The notes under the pieces were generated by a model. It saw only the letters and a list, made by a program, of their open reading frames with translations, was not told the origin of the DNA and ran no database searches. 64,000 bases of DNA from Paragonimus skrjabini miyazakii. Taxonomy: Eukaryota; Platyhelminthes; Trematoda; Plagiorchiida; Troglotrematidae. The translations under genes were made by a program, and so were the position numbers. The first letter of the stretch is position 1. Every line of letters starts with the position of its first letter. The stretch covers positions 1-64,000 of the forward strand of contig JTDE01002093.1 of the NCBI GenBank assembly GCA_014338405.1, read 5' to 3'. Below are positions 55,831-64,000 of the stretch, piece by piece.

Positions 55831-56609
55831 CGTGTTAATTATTACAAGAAGGAGAGTTCGATTTTTGTCAAGCGTATCACTATATCAAGAACGAACCAGC
55901 GTATCGCTTGGGAGGGTTTACAACAATATACATCCCTCAAAGTGCAACATCGAAGACGCAAATGACCCTACAACAACAGCTGCATGTACGTTACCAATGA
56001 TATTGAATACAATCAACACAATCACGTGATCTGTAAAGCGAGCCAAACAGCATGCTGAACACTCCAACCATTGTGCATACGAAGTATGGCGAAATCTGAT
56101 CACGTGGCGAGGTGATCTACTGTTAGGATCAGAGCCATTACGGATCGATGTGTTTCGGATCAAATGTGAAAGCTGATCAGTGAACATGTCGCCACGAATG
56201 ATAAACAGCAAGAATTAAAGTGGGCAGTTACAAGTATGCTTCCTAGAAAATCATAAAGTTGGGTCATCACAAAGTGAACATCACACTCATTCGATCACAG
56301 CCTTCACTTTCAAATAAACTTAGTCGGATAATCTCTTTTAGATAGAAGCATTAACCCATAGCCGAACACTTCCTGAGATTCAAACGTAATGCGCATACCC
56401 GCATTGGAAATGCTACCGGTTGTGAATGGTGTCCAAGTGATCACCATTAGAACCCCCTACTGCTGAGAAATATTACTCAATTGAGTGAACCAATCTGAGT
56501 AGGTTAAAATCGCGAGACGACCAGGCAACCAGCACACTACCCACTGGCAAATGTGATTGAACGTCCAGCTGCGGTAATTTGCTCATATCCAACGTGACGT
56601 TATTAGAGC
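55831..56609. other. no supported gene
   Basis: Overlapping open frames to 56030 (+) and 55918-56211 (-) show no motif. Nothing else was seen. Confidence 0.4.
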
Positions 56610-56720
56610 ATGAGCCAACTAGTTCGCTTTCGGAACAGAAAGAATGGAGTTCAACTCCCGATCAGAGTAAATATATGCATCATTAATGAATCTTAAAGAA
56701 TGAAACTCGATCCAGGTGTC
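56610..56720 (+). repeat. old tRNA-SINE remnant
   Basis: The sequence GAGTTCAACTCCC (about 56649) resembles a B box. It is followed, after the same spacing as in the SINE copies, by a degenerate ATGCATC-ATTAATGA-AATGAAACTCGAT segment (GCACTAC-TGACGA-AGTGAAACTCGAG in the SINE). Confidence 0.4.
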
Positions 56721-59704
56721 AGGAGGTGGCCGAAAATACCAGTAACGACGAGTAATGCTCGTACAATAAAAACTTTCAGGGAACATGAAAATCGATCGCA
56801 TTAGAGAGGTGGGAGTTGTGGAGGAAACCATCCCCTTGATTATATTTAGCCATGTGCTATTATTTCTAGCGTCATTCCCCCTCCCACTCTCTTTTACCAC
56901 ACATTAAAGCGTCGGGTGGTTAATGGTAGTTTGTCTACAGCACATGAATAGATCACACGGGACATCGGTAACCTTCGAAAGTAGGTCAATGTTTGATTTC
57001 AGTGTAAATAATCTTAACCTGTCCGCCGGTTGAAATGTCTCTGTACTTGCTCAGATTTTCTACCCTCGTTGACGTCGTTCTCTTAATGTATCTCCATGTC
57101 TTCAATGCAAAGAATATCAACATATGTAATGAACAAGTAGGCTTACCCGCCAAACCACTGTGCCCCGACCGTTAAAGACACCGCAAGAACATTCGCATGG
57201 ACAGAAAATCACTCACCACGAATGCCTGGTCCTCGCATCGTTCAAGTTAAGTGAGGCAGAATGATGACATCAGTGGACCACGTCCCAAGTCCTATCCAAG
57301 ATGTGACAGTATACGGCGTAACAAGGATTAGACTGACCCTTGGGTCCAACTAGACGCGTGTTTACAACAGAGCACGTGAATCGTTGGGATGTGGCGATTT
57401 TGGGGATGACTGCCAACCTTTCCCATCAAACACTGTGCAAAATGACTCGAACAGTGCTTCACGAAGTTAACAAACACGAAAGGCATGGGAATATCAGAAA
57501 ACTTTACAGCGGTGATCGTTGTGACGCACTGAAAAAAACGATTATGTTTTCTATAGTACCTGAAACGTTTCTACAGCAGTGATCGCTTTACGGGACTTGG
57601 TTATCAGGAGAGGAAGCCTTTAGTATTCAGCCAGACGTCATCAATTCACGTTGTGTAGCTTCCTCTTGTTAAGCTTGAAGTAAGCATTAATCGAACACCA
57701 CAATTGGTGAACCACTTTTTCAGATCCGCTATATCGAAACAACCACATAGAATAGGAGACAAGCGTTTAGCTAACACCGGTGCCTAGATCGATTGTTTTT
57801 TCACCTATGCACATTAAAGGCATGACAACCAAAGTTCCAGAAGCGACTAGATATCAGTTTGCTAACCGTGTATGTCGACAGAAGCCTCGCACAGACCACA
57901 TTTAATGTGACGCCCGGGTTAGATGCCAACTAGCTCACGTGGCCATTACAGTATACTACTCGCGATCAAGATATGCACACAGCGCATGACAAATTATGAG
58001 ACCCTCACAGACAACGGCGGAGCGAGTGATTTTACTGAAAGCTGATAAGACCTCGATTATTATCACTGGATGCTCCAGAAGGTTACCAGATATTTTACTG
58101 TAAGATATCAAGCGAGGATACCTGTATTCTAATTCGCACAATTAGGCGGAAGTACCCTGACCAACTGTCTGAAGAAAATGAGGGAATAAATGTCTAGAAT
58201 AAACAATTCGTTAAGCGCCCCAAGAAACTAGCCATAACAAAGTATTACTACAGAAACCATCGGTAATGACACCAGAAAAAAAGACACTATTGTTAGCATA
58301 ACTCTCTTCGTCTTGAACAGGTCGGATTTCCTCTGCACATGTCCGTGACTAAGCAGAATCGGTTAATGTAACTTGCATGAAAAAGAGAAACGGAAATGTC
58401 TAACAGTCTACAGATCATAACCACATAAATGTTGTAGGAAACTGGTATACAGTAAAGCTAGCTACTTGTTGCAACAGGTAATTGAAGTCATTAAACTAAA
58501 GGGTTCGCTGATATCCCGGAGTGATCAATTTACTTTGTCATTGTTGAACCTGAAATGCGATTCCAGCGCATGTAGTATCGACCGGTATTATGTATATGCA
58601 TGTGGGTTTCGGAAAACGGGACAACGACGAGACTGATTGTCATTCACAGAGTTGTAGGTTTGAGCCCCGTTACTCAGACAGCCCTCGTCTAGGCAGCTAG
58701 ACAGTGAACAGCCTAGGTGTAAATTATCCGGTGGTATAGTGGCGGCTGTCAAGCGTTGCGAAAGCTAACCATCTTCACGCGCACGTGTACCCGAATCAAA
58801 CGAAGTCAAAGGAGGTGGTGTGAAGATCAGCAAAGATAGTATTTCACTAAACCAAAGCAAGCGTATGATCTAGTCAGAACGAAACGTAATGTAACGTAAC
58901 AGGACAGTGACAATGTTGGCCACTTAAACAGATTGGCTCGAAAAAGCAGTGATAAAATAGCTCCTTCGAGTTGTTATTTACAAAAGCCATGAGGGGAATC
59001 ACAAACGCAGGCAGATATGATGGCACTGTACAGTGATTGACGGAGCCGATGAGCTGCGGCACAACCTAGAAACAAAAAAAACCGAACAGGAATGCAGGAA
59101 GTCAGACGAAGCGGCCGGGACAACCTTTGAGTGTTGGGACAAACGGTTAGTGCAGTTAACATGAAGAGCATAGGAGTGTGTGATGGTCGACCACAATCAC
59201 AACTGTGCTGAAAAATAAATGACCTCGAGCGATGTCGGTGATTATTGTGTATGTGCATGAGGGTGAAAGATAAGTTGGAGGTCGTACTGAAAACGTGAAG
59301 CGATCAGAATTGTCAATTGGACGGACTGAGGAATTGGTGGGCGACACGAACAGGTAAGAGAGGAAAATGTGTTAGCCAAACCAAGATGCGATCAGCTAGG
59401 AAAGACGGGATGGAGTAATCCATTAGATGTGCCTGCTGAAAAGCAATAAAGAGAGAAATTGATGAAGAACTGGTAAATGACGACAAACATGTATGCAACC
59501 TAACACATTTTAACTTAGGCACATATACTACGTAGCGTACTGAAAATTATGTTGACTGGGTCAAATCTGGCCGCACTAAGCGAGAAAGTAGCAACTGTAC
59601 TATAAGGTTACAAACTGAAGCCAGTAAAACTACTTCCAAAGGAAGTGAAAATGTAATCACAATTAAGAAGTCAGTTTACGCACTATGTGCTGTTTACTGT
59701 CGTC
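56721..59704. other. no supported gene
   Basis: I see no exon or transposon domain. A tRNA-like word, GGTTTGAGCCCCG, occurs at about 58659 without a matching A box. Open frames on the minus strand between 58874 and 59522 are short and overlapping. Confidence 0.4.
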
Positions 59705-59770
59705 AGGCTGCAAACCAATAGCCTGGTTTGAACTCACGGACAAGTGATCACCGCGAGGCAACTAGAAGTT
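59705..59770 (-). repeat. old tRNA-SINE remnant
   Basis: On the minus strand, GTTGCCTCGCGGTGATCACTT is followed by GTCCGTGAGTTCAAACCAGGC. This parallels GTTGCCTCATGAACAGAAT and GTCCGTGGTTCAAGTCCCGGC of the SINE at 15160-15660. Only the promoter core remains. Confidence 0.5.
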
Positions 59771-60816
59771 TGAGGCAATCTAGACTACAAGAATGTATGG
59801 AAATAACCCACAGAAGAAATAAAATGCTTTCGGACGGAATGGTGACAGTCGCAGCCCAAGTGTAGAGTGTTCATTGTTGAGATTGGACAACCTGATGGTG
59901 TCACAGCAGCGAGTGCACAGACAGATAACCGAAACTGACATAACTTAAGGTCCAAGCAATCAGTTGGCAACCAATGGAGACAGCAGTGTCTGAATGCTTA
60001 TAGAATATAGGCATACAACCTACGGTTGGTCGGCGCTCCCAACTTGCAACTTCGAAGTGCTGTCCGAAGAGAACAAAGAAAAATGTTGTGCTCTCACTGT
60101 GAGCAGTTACTATAGAAAAATCGTACGCTAGACGCGGACTAAGTTGGATTCACGCCAGAAATCCGTGTGCTCATTCAACCATGTATATAATGCTAAATGA
60201 ACTAATGTGACTACAGAACACAAGCGATTATTGAAAATGAGTGCCAACAAGAACAGCAGCGACAACAAACACAGAAATTCAGAAGTTCTAAAAAGAGAAA
60301 TCTCATTCATACAGGATACTTAAGAAAGTACCGGCTGGGAGTTTGTATACAATTTGCGAGAAGTGAGGTCACATTTCATAAAACATGAGGTAGAGGTCGA
60401 CTAATATCTGGAAGTTCTCTGGGAAAAGTGAAACGTACAGCTAGTTTACAAAGTCAATTTGAATTCGCATGTATTTAATTCCGTCCATTTCGAGTGGTCG
60501 TGCTTGTTTTTCCAACTGAACAACAGAGGAATGTCTAAGAGCTGAGAGTATTCACATTCACACCGGCCATGTTCGACGAAAATGTCCAGTGTTGTGCAAC
60601 ATGCACCCGGATAACCACAGTTAAAGCTGTGGTCAATACTCATCTTCAACAATACAGCACAGTTATTTATGTCTAATTTGTGCTGAACATACTGAAACAT
60701 GGAAAAGTAAACCGCTTAAGGCTTGAAAACCGAGTCAATGGACACAGTGAAACTTCAACGGAGAGAAGCAAAGTGGACTCACAGGAATGCAATAGAGAGG
60801 GAAGCTAGGAGTTGTT
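59771..60816. other. no supported gene (possible 3' UTR near 60.8 kb)
   Basis: A cysteine-containing minus-strand frame (60446-60700) has no splice support. The bases just below 60817 would be the 3' UTR of the minus-strand gene. Confidence 0.35.
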
Positions 60817-61311
60817 TCATGGTCGTGTTTTCGAGCGACCGCTGCTTGTGAGTCGTTGGAATAGGCCGGTCACAGCTGGGGCGGATAAACGTGCCGGTGC
60901 GGTAGATACACAACTGTGCGACGCGTTACGTGATGTAGATGTGGCAGCCACAACGTTGCATGAACAAGTGCACTGATCTGCATTGGTCTGAGCGCGAGAC
61001 GCCGCCTTCTTTGAATTATTTGCATGGATTAAACAGCCAGTGTTACGAGGACCGGAGGCGGTCGTAGAAGAAACAGCATTTGGCGGGGAGGAAGAAAAAG
61101 GGATTGTCGCCGGAGGTAAGCATACTGGGACCAGAGGGGAATGAACATGAGAATCTGGGGTAGACGAGCTACCATCTGGTGTACCGGTGGTAGCATTTGA
61201 CAGGGGAACGGAAAATAATCCAGGACTTCCGACCCCCACTGAAGCCAATGTGCCAACATCGTCGGCGGCACGATTGATGTTGGTGTAATCCCGTCCAGTG
61301 GGACGCAGATC
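60817..61311 (-). CDS. terminal exon of a minus-strand gene, Ser/Thr/Pro/Ala-rich
   Basis: On the minus strand a long pyrimidine-containing acceptor (AAATTTCGGTTTTCAG) is followed at 61311 by 164 sense codons in phase 0 and a TGA at 60817-60819. The start is DLRPTGRDYTNINRAADDVG. The rest is rich in Ser, Thr, Pro and Ala with several cysteines (QCTCSC), typical of a disordered C-terminal tail. The stretch is more GC-rich than its surroundings. A shifted frame is open for about 51 codons and would fit the phase of the candidate exon at 61490. No conserved domain is visible, so the gene is unidentified. Confidence 0.55.
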   Translation of the reverse strand, partial: DLRPTGRDYTNINRAADDVGTLASVGVGSPGLFSVPLSNATTGTPDGSSSTPDSHVHSPLVPVCLPPATIPFSSSPPNAVSSTTASGPRNTGCLIHANNSKKAASRAQTNADQCTCSCNVVAATSTSRNASHSCVSTAPARLSAPAVTGLFQRLTSSGRSKTRP

Positions 61312-61489
61312 CTGAAAACCGAAATTTTCAAGATAAGATCACAACCATCGTTATCATATCACATCATAATAAGTCAGCGATTAAAAATGCAATTTTACTG
61401 CCTTACAATAAAAAGAAACATTCCTGGTTAAAAGAATACGAGTGAGAGTGACTGAACCTAAATTGGAAAACCACTTCTTCTGGACTCAC

Positions 61490-61769
61490 CTATCATCGAG
61501 TTAGGAACGAGAGTGAGATCTGCCAAACAGCTTGCCTTGTAGATTTTAGTGCCTCTTGCAATGATTCCTCTTATTTCACAACACCATAACCACAAATAAT
61601 TAAAGACTTTATACGCAGTAGTGACAGGCATCCAGCCTCGAAGGTGAAGTGAAGATGACAGAAAAAACTGAAGTGGTTGCCTATTATTCATATGGAAGTA
61701 GTAAAACAAATTCAGTGGTCCCTCTCCACAGTGAACCTCCAATAATGAACACTGTCGTATAATTGACAC
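61490..61769 (-). CDS. candidate upstream exon of the minus-strand gene
   Basis: On the minus strand, GATGATAG is followed by GTGAGTCC, a consensus donor, at 61489. The open frame above it reaches 61769 and encodes CCEIRGIIARGTKIYKASC and LADLTLVPNSM just before the donor, in phase 1. The true 5' end of the exon is unknown and may lie near 61640. Phase 1 does not fit the phase 0 start of the long frame at 61311, so either the shifted frame of that exon is used, or another exon intervenes, or the candidate is wrong. Confidence 0.25.
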
Positions 61770-62149
61770 TTACAGTTCTGAATCATTCCTCATTAAAAAT
61801 CACTGTCACCCCATTCTTACAAGGAAGGATGTGTATCCCAGGGTGACTGGCACTCCGACGCAAATTGTCTGAGGCCTCTCGCAACCTAAAAACAGACATC
61901 CGACTATGCGCATCAGTGGGAGGTTAACATACAGATGCCACACCTCATTAATAGGACAACTACACCTTCAATAGTTACACGAAGACCATAAGATTAGCCA
62001 CAGATAAAAAAAGGGCCGGCATTTTTCTATACGGCCTACAATAAGCAAAGACTGACGATCGGTATTCAGTTACATGCAAGGTGACGGGCAAGTTGGTCTA
62101 GAGGTTTTCGTAGACGTCTTAAAGAAAGACAAAACATCAACAGCTACAT
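61770..62149. other. no supported gene
   Basis: I see nothing recognisable before the RTE-A 3' end begins. Confidence 0.4.
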
Positions 62150-62284
62150 CACCACCAAGGCCTTGAACCACACCGGAAAGACACTGCGGCTCGGGTCGCC
62201 ACTCACCTCAACAATGAAGTGGAATACTTTAGAAGAACTTAATGAGAAGTTAAAAATCAATAGAAGAACATAAGGCGGAAGAAC

Positions 62285-62384
62285 GTTTTCTTCTAAGATA
62301 TTCCACGTCACTGTTGAACTGAACGGCGGCCCGAGCCCCAGTACCTTTTGGTCAGGCTCACGGCTGTTATGAGAATGATGAGAA
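62285..62384 (+). mobile_element. RTE-A 3' tail fragment nested in RTE-A
   Basis: This 100-bp + strand fragment carries the end of the RTE-A 3' UTR (AGATATTCCACGTCACTGTTG to GGTCAGGCTCACGGCTGTTATG) and a decayed ATGAGAATGATGAG tail. It is flanked by an 8-bp direct repeat, GGAAGAAC, at 62277-62284 and 62385-62392. The undisturbed sequence (GCGGAAGAACTAGA) is seen in the copies at 11150 and 22465, so the insertion point is certain. Confidence 0.85.
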
Positions 62385-62405
62385 GGAAGAACTAGAGACG
62401 CTGTG

Positions 62406-63100
62406 CTAAGCATTATATACCTTTCCTTTTAACGACAACCCGACGCAGTCTGACAGAGACGAGGCGTGACTCGCTGATATACCATCAGCAATACGAGCCG
62501 ATGAGACAACGACACCTAAATATGTAAAAATGATCAGAATTCCAAATGGATTGTTTACATTAAGGAAAAAAGGAGTGAGAATGCCGCAATCCTGAAGAGA
62601 CACTGCATTTCGGAGGTGTGAAGTAAATTCAACACAAACCAAGCCAATCACTCATCTTTTTCGGCACGGTCTACATGTTTTCGATAGATGGACTAAGTAA
62701 GACAATGTCATCCGCATACTCCAGAAAGGTCAACCTAGCTCCAGGAAAAAACTCAACACCAAGCTCATTGGATTCCTCAAGTGCGCCTTCCAGGATATTG
62801 TCCATGACAAAATTGAACAAGAAGGAGGAAATCGGACACTATTGACGAGTACCGCTAGAAGTGATGAACGCCCGAAATTGTTGTCTATAAGCTCTCACCC
62901 TGCTTGCATAGTGGGCATACGGTAATCTCAACCGATTCGGGTATTTCCATGGAACTCCACTGCGAAAAAGACAGTTCTAGAGAACGCTACGAGCAACCAA
63001 TTCGAAAGCAATCTTTAGGTCAAAAAAGACCATGACCGTCGGCAATTATTATTGATAAGCACCAATCACGAAGTACCTGCTCAGTTTCCCAAATCACCTA
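62406..63100 (-). pseudogene. RTE-A reverse transcriptase (broken)
   Basis: From 63100 down, fragments of the RT are visible. The catalytic box is intact, YADDIVLLS, at about 62692-62718. Further on come FTYLGVVVSSA and LSLKGKVYNA in the open frame at 62406-62651, where about 30 residues are missing relative to the copy at 11149-12084. The NHR and FLDL motifs are eroded, and several frameshifts are present. Confidence 0.75.
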
Positions 63101-63394
63101 CAGGAGTCTCGTCAATTCTGATATCAACCTGTCCCCATCATCCATGAAAAGAGAAGAGGAGAACTGGTTCAGGAGGCTTGTTACGCTGTAACTTGAGCTT
63201 CATTGCTTCCCGGTAAGCATTCATCATACTCTCCTCGCTCGAATGCCAGCTAAGCATTTTGCATTTACGAGCGTATGTCCTCTGGGCAAATGATGAAACA
63301 AAACGGGCACGCACAATAGCACGATCTTAGACCAGATGATCGTTTCAAAAGTCACGACAGTCTTCAACAGAGTGACGTCACCTGTAACTGACTG

Positions 63395-63969
63395 CTATAT
63401 GATCCAACTGTGTCCACGGCTGAGAAGCACACGGAAGTCCCCATATAACACAGTGCTTCTTCCTGTGTTGAGATGGGCAAATTTGCAGTAGTCTTTCCCC
63501 ACTGTCAGTGCGTTGTGCCCGAACATCAAACACACATCCCACCCGCTTGTTCTCTGGAGAAAGATGACTAGGGTGAGCACTGACAGCACCGGCTATTGTG
63601 TTCAGTTTGCTTCAGAAGATCAACGGAAGCGTCGTAGAACGTATCTATGATAGCAGCCGTACAAATATCAGTTGGAGCGTACGTCGATATAACGAATGTA
63701 TAATGATTCTCTGATTCACGTTGACAGATTCTAACCGATGCACTGAGCTTGACAGCGCACAAGCGTCTGTTCACTTAGATCCAATCGAGCAAACATTGCT
63801 CGGCTCTGGAACTAAATGCGACTCTCGCCCCAGTTTGATCACGAGATTCAGCTTCGGCGTCACCACAGACTGTAAGAGAGAAGCGCTCGGATCGACAGTT
63901 ATCTAGAGGTGAACTTACGTAAACAACAGTGCTAGGGTCGCATGTTCGCGTTTCATTCGACAAACACAC
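63395..63969 (-). pseudogene. RTE-A AP-type endonuclease (broken)
   Basis: Three overlapping minus-strand frames together show the EEP endonuclease fold of RTE ORF2. GARVAFSSRAEQCLLDWI is followed by RRLCAVKLSASVRI and FVISTYAPTD (the conserved SAYAPT region, 63680-63700), then YDASVDLLKQT. Two frameshifts separate them. The Glu and the SDH ends of the active site are not visible in the preserved part. The domain would nick the target DNA for insertion. Confidence 0.7.
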
Positions 63970-64000
63970 ACTTCGAGAGCCAAACTTTCAATTTGTAAAA

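Larger units (their letters stand above)
62150..64000 (-). mobile_element. RTE family A LINE, near full-length, with nested insertion
   Basis: Reading from the window edge down, the copy shows an AP-type endonuclease (63969 to about 63390), an eroded linker, RT (about 63100 to 62406) and the 3' UTR (to about 62155). It is the only RTE-A copy here that keeps endonuclease sequence, so it gives the upstream half of the family. Its 3' UTR is split by a 100-bp fragment of the same family in the opposite orientation at 62285-62384. It may continue beyond 64000. Confidence 0.85.

Noticed and set aside
58640..58700. Possible further SINE promoter (GGTTTGAGCCCCG)
   Set aside because: No A box at the right distance and no resemblance to the flanks of the SINE family.
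1..64000. Search for CRISPR arrays, operons, bacterial regulators or attachment sites
   Set aside because: Nothing of the kind is visible; the window is eukaryotic, with spliced exons and retrotransposons.

Overview
The window is a piece of a repeat-rich eukaryotic nuclear genome, most likely from a parasitic flatworm (digenean-like). The case for this is indirect. Split genes carry very small GT-AG introns (45 and 40 nt in one gene). The transposon mix (CR1 and RTE LINEs, several Ty3/Gypsy lineages, Penelope-like elements, tRNA-derived SINEs) fits trematodes. There is one cilium/flagellum gene. No bacterial features (operons, ribosome binding sites, CRISPR) are present. The species cannot be named from the sequence.

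Host genes are sparse and on both strands. The one recognisable gene is CFAP97D1/2-like (axonemal; + strand, exons at 16042-16122, 16168-16286, 16327-16516, and a probable last exon at 20005-20085). A second + strand gene of unknown function may run through exons at 20423, 26515, 30951 and 37674, separated by introns of several kb that are full of retroelements. A minus-strand gene ends at 60817 with a 164-residue Ser/Thr/Pro/Ala-rich terminal exon. Isolated exon candidates lie at 2662-2840, 9601-9692 and 45332-45545.

Transposons fill much of the rest. A 5'-truncated CR1 LINE lies at 4.3-6.5 kb (+). RTE family A copies lie at 11.0-12.9 kb (-), 22.3-22.7 kb (-), 35.4-36.0 kb (+) and 62.1-64.0 kb (-). 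RTE family B pieces lie at 10.5, 18.0, 40.5, 42.6-43.6, 45.8 and 46.3 kb. Three damaged Gypsy-type elements lie at 21.7-25.0 kb, 47.8-49.8 kb (next to a 607-base assembly gap) and 50.9-52.8 kb. Penelope-like fragments lie at 25.7-26.4 kb and 32.7 kb. A tRNA-derived SINE family has copies at 15.2-15.7, 27.2-27.6, 40.2 and 44.7 kb, with diverged remnants at 56.6 and 59.7 kb. A foldback palindrome sits at 19.3 kb.

The most informative structures are two nested, dateable insertions. A 345-bp RTE-A tail splits the Gypsy polymerase at 22324 with a 9-bp target duplication. A 100-bp RTE-A tail splits another RTE-A copy at 62285 with an 8-bp duplication. The three Gypsy copies also each appear to have lost internal sequence up to an LTR edge. 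I found no convincing new defence or metabolic system. The best candidates for new biology are the compact SINE with 69-bp terminal direct repeats, the inverted-arm Penelope structure, the foldback element and the unidentified multi-exon gene.
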